Source: a virus
Virus record (IMG/VR): IMGVR_UViG_3300020435_000116
Span: 59,979 to 123,978 of that record
Reading direction: 5' to 3' (one strand)
Length of the DNA: 64,000 nucleotides
In this document: positions 37,212 to 45,360 of the stretch, piece by piece
Layout: every line of letters starts with the position of its first letter
Numbering within the stretch: the stretch's first letter is position 1
The notes under the pieces: model-generated
Database searches by the model: none
The model's input: the letters and a program-made list of their open reading frames with translations, nothing else
What the model was told of the DNA's origin: nothing
Translations under genes and position numbers: made by a program

Positions 37212-39125
37212 ATGGGTATAACAAAAGACGATATTGCTGGAATTGAGTGTATTCACGCTAATTATTTTGTTAATCAACACACACGTCGCGATGACTTGGT
37301 GTTAGTAAAAGAACGTGTACATTTAAAAGATGGCAGACGCATATCGCGCATGGTACCGAAGATTAATGTAAAGAAAGCCTTCTATATTACACGAGAGGGC
37401 TATCAGACACATCACGAGAAAAAAGAATGGGAAGAGCGTAACCGTGTCCAGCGTTACGAGTCTACTCAAGTACTGCTAGCTGATAAAGTCGCGATGGCGT
37501 TGGGTAGAACGCCAGGTATGGGACATCTGGGTATGTTGAACCAAAGCCCGTATGTTTACGGTACGGATATCATGCCTACTGTGTTAGTAAAACACAAATA
37601 CATGAAAGACTACCCAGAGTATAACGATGCGCGTTATGACGCTGACAACGCGGTACTGGATTTAGAAACCAATACTGTTTTTGATCATCTACATCCAGAT
37701 GACAAAGCCATGTGTCTTAAGTATGACGATAAGATAGGTGAAGTACAGCGTCGTATGGATTTCATGCGTATGCAGCTTGAAGAAGCTAATAAAGATAAGA
37801 AAGGGGCTAAGCAGGCCAAACGTATCAGCGAGCAGTTAAAACTAGCACGTGATGAAATTGTTAGCTTACAGGCAGAGCGCAAACCTTACGAACAGCCTAT
37901 TATATCTGGTTCATTAACCATGAAAGATAAAGTGTTCATTGCAGTGACTAAACGCTTCGCTGACAGAATACAAGGAGATGCGGTTTCTATCGTGGACGGG
38001 TTGTTTGATCTTTATTTGGAAAAATATAAGAAAGAACGCAACATCAAGTTAGAAATTGAAGTTGTTGATAATGACTTTGGTGTAACAAAAGCGCTATTAG
38101 ATAGGGCACATGCGTGGCGTCCTGATTTTATCTTAATATGGAACATGAACTTTGATATTCCAAAGATGATAGAGTCGTGCAAGCGTCACAATCAAGATCC
38201 TGCATACGTCTTCAGTGATCCTAAGATCCCACCTGAGTACAAATACTTTAAGTATAAAGAAGGGCAATTACAGAAGACCAAGGCGGATGGTAAGACCTAC
38301 TCGCAGCACGTTGCAGATTTATGGCATAGCGTCATAGCACCTGCTAGCTTTTACTTTATTGACTCTATGTGTCTTTATAAGAAACTACGTGTAACCGAAG
38401 CCCAACAACCATCTTATAGCTTAGATGCTATCTTAGGTAGGCATCTGAACTTATCTAAATTGAAGTTTGAAGAAGCTGATGCATACAAAGGTTTAGAATG
38501 GCATCAATTCATGCAGACTAACTACCCTGCTGAATACCTTATCTATAACGCCTTTGACTGCATTGCCGTTGAGTTGCTAGATGAGGACCAGACTGATATT
38601 AAGAAGATGCGCATCTTGCTAGGTCACTCTGATATTATTAAGTTTCCTTCTACTCCTAGACGTTTGGCTGATGATTTACATTTCGTCTGTGAAGAAGAAG
38701 AGAACAAGGTAATGGGTTCAACGAGTAATGAGATGGTAGCTGAGGTAGATCATCTACTACCCTCACTACAAGGATGGATCTGTACCCTACCTAGTCATTT
38801 GATTCACAAGCGTGGTCTTAACCTTATAGAAGAAGACCCGTCCATTGAAACAGGGTTATCTGTTGCAGTATCTGACTTAGACGTTGCAGCAGGTTATCCA
38901 AACATCGGCATCATTACTAACGCCTCACGTGAGACTACTATCTTAGAGTTTTGTCGTATACAAGGTAAGAGTGAAGATGTATATAGACGTGCTGCTATTA
39001 ACATGACGGCTGCTCAGACTAATGCAGTAGAGGTGTGTAGGGAAGTGTTATCCATGCCGAGTATGAATACGCTACTTGCTGAATTTACCAAAGAGAAAGG
39101 GATTGAACATCCTGTAAACAGATAA
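37212..39125 (+). CDS. Family B DNA polymerase, N-terminal/exonuclease part
   Basis: A 637-residue protein carrying the N-terminal and 3'-5' proofreading domains of a family B DNA polymerase: Exo I DLETN, Exo II LIWNMNFDIPKM, Exo III YNAFDCIAVEL, and then polymerase motif A as VSDLDVAAGYPN near residue 565. It ends about 70 residues later, before motif B (KxxxNSxYG) and motif C (DTD), which are absent, and a strong terminator follows. The polymerase must therefore be split, the rest being encoded elsewhere. The start is ATG 37212 after TAAGGAG instead of an upstream GTG at 37188. Confidence 0.85.
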   Translation: MGITKDDIAGIECIHANYFVNQHTRRDDLVLVKERVHLKDGRRISRMVPKINVKKAFYITREGYQTHHEKKEWEERNRVQRYESTQVLLADKVAMALGRTPGMGHLGMLNQSPYVYGTDIMPTVLVKHKYMKDYPEYNDARYDADNAVLDLETNTVFDHLHPDDKAMCLKYDDKIGEVQRRMDFMRMQLEEANKDKKGAKQAKRISEQLKLARDEIVSLQAERKPYEQPIISGSLTMKDKVFIAVTKRFADRIQGDAVSIVDGLFDLYLEKYKKERNIKLEIEVVDNDFGVTKALLDRAHAWRPDFILIWNMNFDIPKMIESCKRHNQDPAYVFSDPKIPPEYKYFKYKEGQLQKTKADGKTYSQHVADLWHSVIAPASFYFIDSMCLYKKLRVTEAQQPSYSLDAILGRHLNLSKLKFEEADAYKGLEWHQFMQTNYPAEYLIYNAFDCIAVELLDEDQTDIKKMRILLGHSDIIKFPSTPRRLADDLHFVCEEEENKVMGSTSNEMVAEVDHLLPSLQGWICTLPSHLIHKRGLNLIEEDPSIETGLSVAVSDLDVAAGYPNIGIITNASRETTILEFCRIQGKSEDVYRRAAINMTAAQTNAVEVCREVLSMPSMNTLLAEFTKEKGIEHPVNR

Positions 39126-39178
39126 AAAAAGAAAGGGCATAGCCTACCTCTACCTATCGCGGGTAGAGGTAGGGTTTT
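39126..39178. terminator. Bidirectional rho-independent terminator
   Basis: CCTACCTCTACC / GGTAGAGGTAGG stem between the polymerase gene and the convergent gene ending at 39190. Rightward it runs into GTTTTTATGC; leftward into CCCTTTCTTTTTTT. Confidence 0.85.
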
Positions 39179-39189
39179 TATGCGTTACT

Positions 39190-39471
39190 TTAATTTGTAT
39201 CTTTTACACTAGTGAAGATGTATTCAACACAAGCTTCTTTAATGGCAGGTGCCATCCAATCGGGGACAACCATGAATACACCGTTTCCAAATAACTTTGG
39301 ATATCCAGGACCATCGGCCTCGCCGTTCCACCGCACGCCCATTGTCTTAGACCAGTTACCGTCATCGTGACGATACTCACCTTCTACCACGCTAAAATTA
39401 TCGTCATCAAAGACGACAGTGGCATTTCTCCAACGCTTAGCGCGTTCTACTACTTCTTTTGCTGATGGCAT
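39190..39471 (-). CDS. Small hypothetical protein
   Basis: A 93-residue protein (VVERAKRWRNATVVFDDD at the start) with an alternating strand pattern. No recognised domain. Last gene of a leftward trio. Confidence 0.55.
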   Translation of the reverse strand: MPSAKEVVERAKRWRNATVVFDDDNFSVVEGEYRHDDGNWSKTMGVRWNGEADGPGYPKLFGNGVFMVVPDWMAPAIKEACVEYIFTSVKDTN

Positions 39472-39515
39472 ATTATAGATTCCTCAAATATATACACATG
39501 GTTACAAAAAGGTTA

Positions 39516-40004
39516 TTAGTCTAGTGGGATGATTACCGTAATAGCATCATCAGGTATATCCCAACTACCAAAAACCAGGGTTTCTCCGGTATTAGGTATA
39601 AGATCAGCACCTGTTATCTCATAATAGCTATTGAAGGTATCAATAACGAGTTCTCTACCTTCAACCCACCCATAGCCTATTGTTAGCATCAGGGACGTAA
39701 AGTCAGAATTATAAAGCCCTATTACACCTTTTACAAATGATAACAACTCTTTATCAGTGAGATCGGTTTTGTCTTTCATTAAAGCTGCTATATCCAGACA
39801 GTCTAAAGCTGAAAGCTTAAAGGGCTTGGTAGTTTTCTTATCGATGGATCTTTCATAGACGCAATGGATAAAGAACGGAACCGGACTGGCTAGGTTATCG
39901 TGAAGTGATCCTAGGTCCATTGCCAGCTCTTTCTTTCTACCGACGTTACTTACCTCATCGGGGTTATGGTTTTTTCCCGTAATGTCAACTATGTGGTTAT
40001 CCAT
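39516..40004 (-). CDS. Hypothetical protein
   Basis: A 162-residue protein, acidic and beta-rich at its C-terminus, 15 bases downstream of the gene at 40020. No recognised domain. Confidence 0.55.
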   Translation of the reverse strand: MDNHIVDITGKNHNPDEVSNVGRKKELAMDLGSLHDNLASPVPFFIHCVYERSIDKKTTKPFKLSALDCLDIAALMKDKTDLTDKELLSFVKGVIGLYNSDFTSLMLTIGYGWVEGRELVIDTFNSYYEITGADLIPNTGETLVFGSWDIPDDAITVIIPLD

Positions 40005-40019
40005 TAACAGTCCTTCGAT

Positions 40020-40397
40020 TTATTGATTAAAAGATAATGCATGGATAATAGATTCACATGCTTGTTGCTCGCCAATCCCCTCATCCACCGCTTGGACAAT
40101 GCGATCAATTAACTGCTGTTCGATATCAGACATATAACCCGCGCGTTCAGTGACAGCGCCAGGCTGATTACCTAACTCGATTAACCCACGTTTAAGGATA
40201 CAAGTATAGCGGTCAAAGAAAGCAACGGCTAGGGTAGCGTATGGGTGACCTATACTTTGGAAAATAGAGCGTAAACCTTCAAGACGTGTATGTACCATGG
40301 AATGGACTTCACCAGCATCAATTAACGCCTGGCCAATTTTATATTTAACCCAGTAGTTATTGTGGTATTGATTTAAAACGTCTAGTTTGTTTTTCAT
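40020..40397 (-). CDS. Hypothetical protein
   Basis: A 125-residue helical protein, the first gene after a strong promoter-like site at 40456-40471, so probably expressed early. No recognised domain. Confidence 0.58.
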   Translation of the reverse strand: MKNKLDVLNQYHNNYWVKYKIGQALIDAGEVHSMVHTRLEGLRSIFQSIGHPYATLAVAFFDRYTCILKRGLIELGNQPGAVTERAGYMSDIEQQLIDRIVQAVDEGIGEQQACESIIHALSFNQ

Positions 40398-40455
40398 TAG
40401 TTAATTCTCTTATATTAGTTATTTAGCGCTACTCAATAAGGGCATTGAGTCACAA

Positions 40456-40471
40456 TAGTAATATAGGTCTA
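40456..40471 (-). promoter_or_regulatory. Putative phage early promoter
   Basis: Leftward ACCTATATTACTA contains the complete phiKZ early promoter core TATATTAC. It lies between the terminator at 40492-40534 and the gene starting at 40397. Confidence 0.65.
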
Positions 40472-40491
40472 TAAACTTTTACTATCATCTA

Positions 40492-40534
40492 GACGGCATA
40501 AAACCACGACCAGCCTGGAGGGACTGGTCGTGGA
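40492..40534 (-). terminator. Rho-independent terminator with TTATGCCGTC tail
   Basis: Leftward CCACGACCAG / CTGGTCGTGG ten-base-pair stem, then TTTTATGCCGTC. It ends the gene at 40561. Confidence 0.88.
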
Positions 40535-40560
40535 GTGGGGCGCATGTGCGCAAAGGTTAA

Positions 40561-41325
40561 TTACTTCCCAAAGAAAGCAATCAACTTCTGCTCTTTTTCG
40601 CCGTTACGAAGTGTAGAGGCAACCAGTTCAAGGTCAGTCTGCTTAAGCGCTTGTTCACGGGTGGCTGGGTCGCATACCGTGATGAAAAGGTTAAGTAGAC
40701 GCTCAAAACACTTACGATCTTGACCAGAAAGTTTAACTTGGTCAATGAAGCGATATAAACGTTTTTCGTGGAACGCGCTATCACGGTTTTCGTTGATGAT
40801 AGCAAGTACGCTGTTAAGGCTGGCGTATAGTTCTTTACCGTCCAAGGTTAAGATGCGCTGGATAGCACGGTATAGAAGCAATTGCTGCTGAGAGCCTTCT
40901 AGTGCCGACATTGGTCGACCCTTAGCCATTTTCTCAGCATAGGTAGCAACAGTCGCCACAGCGCCTTCTGCTTGCGCTGACAGACCTTCAGGCATGGTAA
41001 ATCTAGCTTTGTCTTCAGCTTTGTCTTCAGACTGTTGATCTTTAGCTTGGTCATCCTGAGATGCTTCAGGTTGAGTCTCGCCTTTATCAGCGCCGTCAGA
41101 TTCTTCACCCTCACCGGCCTCTGGTGTCTGCGCACCTTGAACTTCCGTAGAACCTTCAACTACCGCCGGATCGACTGGCTTGTCGTCAGCTTGCTGTTGT
41201 TTTGCTTCTGCTTCTTTAGCAGCCTCTACCTTTTCTTGTTCTGCTTTAGATGGAGCAGGAGCTGCCGTTGTCTTCTTAGCAGCGCCACGGCGTGATGATT
41301 GGCGCTTAGTTTTTTGGTCAGTCAT
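40561..41325 (-). CDS. Protein with long disordered Ala/Glu/Lys-rich N-terminus
   Basis: A 254-residue protein. Residues 1-15 are basic (TKRQSSRRGAAKKTT), residues 16-110 are low-complexity and acidic (Ala/Glu/Gln/Asp/Lys), and residues 110-254 form a helical domain ending LIAFFGK. The tripartite plan suggests a nucleic-acid-associated or scaffolding protein, but no family is recognised. Monocistronic, with a good terminator. Confidence 0.6.
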   Translation of the reverse strand: MTDQKTKRQSSRRGAAKKTTAAPAPSKAEQEKVEAAKEAEAKQQQADDKPVDPAVVEGSTEVQGAQTPEAGEGEESDGADKGETQPEASQDDQAKDQQSEDKAEDKARFTMPEGLSAQAEGAVATVATYAEKMAKGRPMSALEGSQQQLLLYRAIQRILTLDGKELYASLNSVLAIINENRDSAFHEKRLYRFIDQVKLSGQDRKCFERLLNLFITVCDPATREQALKQTDLELVASTLRNGEKEQKLIAFFGK

Positions 41326-41428
41326 ATTTCTTTCACCTTGTTAGATGGGATGGATGAAGTTGTGCATAGAATAGACAATAAGTCATTTATTCGTACACGA
41401 CTTGGTTGGTTTAAACTCAATCATACTA

Positions 41429-41944
41429 TCAGACTACAGGGTACTCTTTAATGCGCCCATCTATAACACGTGTTTGCACGCTAGCATCTAGACTCTTATA
41501 CGGATAGCGCATCTGTGTATGTTTAACTAAAAAGTAATTAGCAATACCCTCACCTAAGCTGTCGTATGGCATAAAGGACATATGCATTTGCTTAACGGTT
41601 TGTTCTTTAACGGGCTTATCTACGGTGTAGCCATACATCTTTTTATGGTCATCAGTTCCTTCTGGTATAAGCGTGTCGTAGTAATAACCATCTACGCCAA
41701 AATAGGCGTGTTGTGAGTTTTCAAAGAACGATATATTGTAACCTGCACGCTTTAGACGTATGCCTATAGCTAGCGCCGCTAATCCACAATCCCCTGAATT
41801 GATAAGTTCCAATGTACTTTGTATTTCCACCGGGTGTCTGCTAATAGCTTCTACTAGACGCTTAGAATGCCTAAGCGTCTTATCTTGCACATCCATCAGC
41901 TGTTTATAGTCTTGTATGAATGCGTTGATAGTATCTTTAATCAT
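41429..41944 (-). CDS. Putative papain-like cysteine peptidase
   Basis: A 171-residue protein with an ordered Cys-His-Asp set: INSGDCGLAALAIG (Cys53), SQHAYFGVDG (His79) and YYYDT (Asp90). This spacing is typical of small papain/NlpC-like peptidases and related transferases in phages. No signal peptide, so it would act in the cytoplasm. Substrate unknown; a structural rather than enzymatic fold relative cannot be excluded. Confidence 0.6.
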   Translation of the reverse strand: MIKDTINAFIQDYKQLMDVQDKTLRHSKRLVEAISRHPVEIQSTLELINSGDCGLAALAIGIRLKRAGYNISFFENSQHAYFGVDGYYYDTLIPEGTDDHKKMYGYTVDKPVKEQTVKQMHMSFMPYDSLGEGIANYFLVKHTQMRYPYKSLDASVQTRVIDGRIKEYPVV

Positions 41945-42004
41945 GTTATTCTACTTTGTAATCACTTATCACTGTCTATGTAATTAAGAGATAATGTTTT
42001 CTCT

Positions 42005-42034
42005 GACGGCATAAAAGGAGGCCGAAGCCTCCTA
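42005..42034 (-). terminator. Rho-independent terminator with TTATGCCGTC tail
   Basis: Leftward AGGAGGC-TTCG-GCCTCCT stem, then TTTATGCCGTC. It overlaps the last bases of the transglycosylase gene. Confidence 0.85.
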
Positions 42035-42763
42035 ATAACTGATAGGGTCAGGCACCCCTAATTCCTTTCTAAAACCATCAATTAATATTACATAACTAAT
42101 AGTCTCTTTAGAGTGCTTACCGGTTATTTGCGGTAAGCACTTGATAATGTCATTGTAACCACTTGGATTACCACATGCCTTTTGTGCATTAAGTACATGA
42201 CCACAACCAGCATTATAACACGCCTGGGCTAACCATATCCTGTCTAACTGAGGGCGGGGTGACGTCCAGAAGTTATAGCGGGTATTCATATACCACGCAC
42301 CAGCTTCGATGTTAGTACGTGCATCCCACACATCCCTACCTTGTTTAACAGATTCGGGAACCCCATCAAACGTCCCTGGCATAAACTGACACACACCGCC
42401 AGCCCCGACCGGACTAACCGCTTTAGGATTAAAACGACTCTCCTGCCAACATTGAGCTTTGAGCCAACGCCAGTCTATCTGAGGCATATGCCAGCTCATG
42501 GCTGATTTAAAGAAAAGATCGTATTTAATAGATTGCAAACCCTTTAACTTGCTGGCATCTACTACTTGGTACGTGTTCTCTTTAATCTCATCCTTTTCTT
42601 CCGCAATAGGATCGGGTTCTTCAACAGGCTCTTCGACCTCAACAACCTCCACCTCTTCAACTATCTCCACAGGTAAAGGCTCGGTCTTATCTGTATCAGG
42701 GGGTGGGATAGATTCCCCACACCCCCATAGAAGGATAACAAGTATAATGGTCAAATAACGCAT
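42032..42763 (-). CDS. Lipoprotein lytic transglycosylase (SLT)
   Basis: A 243-residue cell-wall enzyme. A signal peptide ends in a lipobox (LLWGC, Cys15), so it should be lipid-anchored. An acidic Pro/Glu/Val-rich linker (residues 25-60) leads to a lysozyme-like SLT domain with the catalytic glutamate in CWQESRFNP (Glu108), GAGGVCQFMPGTF and AQACYNAGCGHV. These enzymes cleave peptidoglycan to 1,6-anhydro products. With the small membrane protein just upstream it probably forms part of the lysis module. Strong ribosome binding site GGAGG. Confidence 0.88.
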   Translation of the reverse strand: MRYLTIILVILLWGCGESIPPPDTDKTEPLPVEIVEEVEVVEVEEPVEEPDPIAEEKDEIKENTYQVVDASKLKGLQSIKYDLFFKSAMSWHMPQIDWRWLKAQCWQESRFNPKAVSPVGAGGVCQFMPGTFDGVPESVKQGRDVWDARTNIEAGAWYMNTRYNFWTSPRPQLDRIWLAQACYNAGCGHVLNAQKACGNPSGYNDIIKCLPQITGKHSKETISYVILIDGFRKELGVPDPISY

Positions 42764-42772
42764 GGTGACCTC

Positions 42773-43003
42773 CTATACTAGGGCAAAGCATCCCAGTAAC
42801 ATAATGGCAAACGCAATCATCCGCGTATTCCAATAACTCACTTTTGCTTTATCATCTTCGATCAAATCCCACTCTTCTTTGAACCTAATGTCCAATAATT
42901 TATCTGCAATACGTAAAGACGTAAACCAAAAGATCAACACTAACGCTGCTGCGATAAGTTTCTTACTGATAGCAAACAAAATAGGATATAGAAATGCTTC
43001 CAT
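42773..43003 (-). CDS. Small two-segment membrane protein, possible holin
   Basis: A 76-residue protein with an N-terminal hydrophobic segment (LIAAALVLIFWFTSL) and a C-terminal one (MIAFAIMLLGCFALV) separated by a charged loop. It is nine bases upstream of the lipoprotein transglycosylase gene and shares its transcript. Size, topology and position fit a class II holin, but holins are too diverse to name from sequence. Confidence 0.55.
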   Translation of the reverse strand: MEAFLYPILFAISKKLIAAALVLIFWFTSLRIADKLLDIRFKEEWDLIEDDKAKVSYWNTRMIAFAIMLLGCFALV

Positions 43004-43026
43004 AATAGTACTCCGGTAGATTAAAA

Positions 43027-44325
43027 CTAGGCTAATGATTTTTGACAGTATGACATTAGAGCATACATGGATCTTACACCATGACCTATAAGTGATACAT
43101 ACGGTTTGTCTAATCTCACGGCTTGAAATCTTACTACGTTTCTAATGAACTCAGAAACAGACTGACGCGTTTCATCTTCTTCATCAGTAATGATACCTAC
43201 CGCTTTATTACCTGTTCTAATGAGATCTTCTTTACATTTCTCAATCTCATCAAACTGCTCGTAGTAGATTTCAAATGAGTCCAATATCGCTAGGCAGTTT
43301 CTACACACCTCAATTACTTGATCGTCGGTGAGCGCATCTATCTCCGCAGCGTCACCTGAAGTATTAGCTGTCTTACTATAGACATCTACATGCGTACTTG
43401 ACAGATGCGCTGTACCTAGACGCGAGTAGTTGATCACTGTAGGGAGGTTTTTCAACATTGCGGCGTGAGCTGGCTCCTTATTAAAACGTGGGTAACGCAT
43501 TAAGGGATAACGACCTCCTACTACTGGAACAGCTCTAGGGGAAAAAGTTAAATGGCTATCGCTGGTAATCCCGCGTATTTTAAGCGACTCGTGCCAGATC
43601 CCATTAGGTGGATTAGATTCACCTACGTCAGGTGCAATATGACACGTAGTCCATAGCGATTTAATCATGTCTCTTAATTCACTATACCCCGCGTCACCGT
43701 ACTCACCAATGCCTTTATTGAAAACAATGGGAATGTTCTTAAGGATATTAGAGGTATTCTCAACGCTGCTAAGTACAGATGGGAAATCCACTTCAAAACA
43801 ATCACGCATAATGACAACGGTATTGTTAAAGTCTTTTAACAATTGATCACGAGTGATAGTATCACCACCTAGGTAGTTTAATTCATCACGTAAAGACACG
43901 ACTTCGTTGTAGCGGCGATCACGGTCTAGTTTACTGACAGATTCGATTAACTTACGCAAGTTAGGTATAGCCAGTGCTATTTTCTTAGCCCAAAGTTTTA
44001 CTTTCTTCATCCCCTCCACAATGTATTTAACGATACCTTTCCAAAGGGATTTAACTTGATTACGTATACTTTCAACACTCACTGTCTCTTCGGTTATACC
44101 TAGTGAGCGAAAATACTCTAAGTGTTCTGCCGATACAGTTGTTTCATTGTTTTCTTCTAAAGCAGTAACCGTTCTATCTAATAGAACTAATCGATCGAAG
44201 TGATCGGTAATGGTTTTAAAGAAACCCTCAACGTCTAACGTCAGGCGTTCCACAGAGACCATAATAGTATCTAATTCGATGATCTCTACCATCCTTGCCG
44301 CTACAGCTGGGTTTAAAATAGACAC
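43027..44325 (-). CDS. Internal head-type protein, paralog E
   Basis: A 432-residue helical protein. After VSVE (Glu85) it has SIRNQVKSLWKGIVKYIVEGMKKVKLW, matching the helical block of paralogs A, B and D. It lacks the AAGLE block. It starts with GTG after TAAGGAG. It heads the operon with the small membrane protein and transglycosylase, suggesting all three are late genes. Confidence 0.6.
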   Translation of the reverse strand: MSILNPAVAARMVEIIELDTIMVSVERLTLDVEGFFKTITDHFDRLVLLDRTVTALEENNETTVSAEHLEYFRSLGITEETVSVESIRNQVKSLWKGIVKYIVEGMKKVKLWAKKIALAIPNLRKLIESVSKLDRDRRYNEVVSLRDELNYLGGDTITRDQLLKDFNNTVVIMRDCFEVDFPSVLSSVENTSNILKNIPIVFNKGIGEYGDAGYSELRDMIKSLWTTCHIAPDVGESNPPNGIWHESLKIRGITSDSHLTFSPRAVPVVGGRYPLMRYPRFNKEPAHAAMLKNLPTVINYSRLGTAHLSSTHVDVYSKTANTSGDAAEIDALTDDQVIEVCRNCLAILDSFEIYYEQFDEIEKCKEDLIRTGNKAVGIITDEEDETRQSVSEFIRNVVRFQAVRLDKPYVSLIGHGVRSMYALMSYCQKSLA

Positions 44326-44353
44326 AGCGTGCTCCTTATATTCTGTTAATTGA

Positions 44354-44806
44354 TCATAAACATACCGTGACTTTTAAATCGACCCCTTCTACTATATCAG
44401 GATCAAAGACCTCTCTAAATAACTCAATCACATCATGTTTATTTAAATTACCCTTACCACATCCTAATAAAGGAAAGCCGATATGTCTCACACCTAAACG
44501 TGGGAGATTATCTAGGCAGGCATAAAGTCCCCTAGATATCCATTCTAACTTAGAGTCATTACGCCATCTGTCTTTAGTTGCAAAGCACAATACGTTTTTA
44601 TATGGATGACGATAAAGCCAACTATGACCTGGGTTGAGTTTACGCTCGCCACACAAATAGTGGTATTGATTAAACAGATCATCTGGGTATTTGAATTTAA
44701 ACGCTAACGCTAATCCATTCCCCATGGTCCCGTCACAGTTCACAGGACAGACTATGGTGTCTGCTTCTAATTGAAATAAATCTGCATGTACAAATTCTAA
44801 TATCAT
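44354..44806 (-). CDS. Macrodomain protein (DarG-like ADP-ribosylhydrolase)
   Basis: A 150-residue single macrodomain. It shows the ADP-ribose loop VNCDGTMGNGLALAFKFKYP and the second loop FPLLGCGKGNLN, in the form found in DarG antitoxins and Appr-1''-p processing enzymes. DarG-type macrodomains remove ADP-ribose from thymine bases in DNA, cancelling the DarT2 toxin, a known anti-phage defence. It is a stand-alone domain with no DarG C-terminal part. A site like TCTATAATTACG lies between it and the terminator upstream. General ADP-ribose or phosphate hydrolysis is the alternative. Confidence 0.87.
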   Translation of the reverse strand: MILEFVHADLFQLEADTIVCPVNCDGTMGNGLALAFKFKYPDDLFNQYHYLCGERKLNPGHSWLYRHPYKNVLCFATKDRWRNDSKLEWISRGLYACLDNLPRLGVRHIGFPLLGCGKGNLNKHDVIELFREVFDPDIVEGVDLKVTVCL

Positions 44807-44866
44807 TGTTTTATTATCTCACCTTTTACCTCTATATAGTTACACCACGACGTAATTATAGACGAA

Positions 44867-44898
44867 ACGGCATAAGGCCAGGAATTACTTCCCAGCCT
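44867..44898 (-). terminator. Hairpin terminator with TTATGCCGTTT tail
   Basis: Leftward GGCTGGGAA / TTCCTGGCC stem that includes the stop codon of the gene at 44885, followed by TTATGCCGTTTC. Confidence 0.72.
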
Positions 44899-45301
44899 TC
44901 TTTACTTTCTTTTGTTTCTGAGCTCGCATGGTTTTACGCTTAGCTGCCTTCTGCTCGTTAATAGCTTCACGCATTTCATTTTGAATCTCCTGCATCTGCT
45001 CTTCTTCTTCAGCAATGGCTTTAGCAGCATCATCAAATATATCAGTAACCGTATCACGAGGTAAGGCAAGAAGCTCCGTTAACGACAAGCCATAACGTTT
45101 GTGAATGTCATACATCCTAAAACGTTTAATCATGAAAGGTTTCAACCCCACTTTAAGGGTATCCTCTACCGGATGCATGGCTACAATACTTAAAGGATTA
45201 TAATCGATGCCATCATAGTTGAAGATACCGTAAGTGTGATCGTAAGCCTCTGTCAACGCTATCTGGGCCCCAATACTATCTAAGGCAGGTAACGTCATCA
45301 T
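44885..45301 (-). CDS. Baseplate assembly protein, T4 gp51-like, possibly made by frameshift
   Basis: A 138-residue protein with KRYGLSLTELLALPRDTV, a pattern seen in T4 gp51-type baseplate hub assembly proteins, and a strongly basic helical tail. Its first ATG (45301) has no ribosome binding site, and its frame is open about 125 bases further upstream, overlapping the end of the previous gene in the -1 frame. It may therefore be produced mainly as a -1 frameshift extension of the upstream protein. See the matching finding. Confidence 0.6.
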   Translation of the reverse strand: MMTLPALDSIGAQIALTEAYDHTYGIFNYDGIDYNPLSIVAMHPVEDTLKVGLKPFMIKRFRMYDIHKRYGLSLTELLALPRDTVTDIFDDAAKAIAEEEEQMQEIQNEMREAINEQKAAKRKTMRAQKQKKVKKAGK

Positions 45302-45360
45302 TGCTTGGTTTAACGGGGAGTCAGCGTTTTGTTCACGCTCAAGCCCAAAACGAGGAGAGA

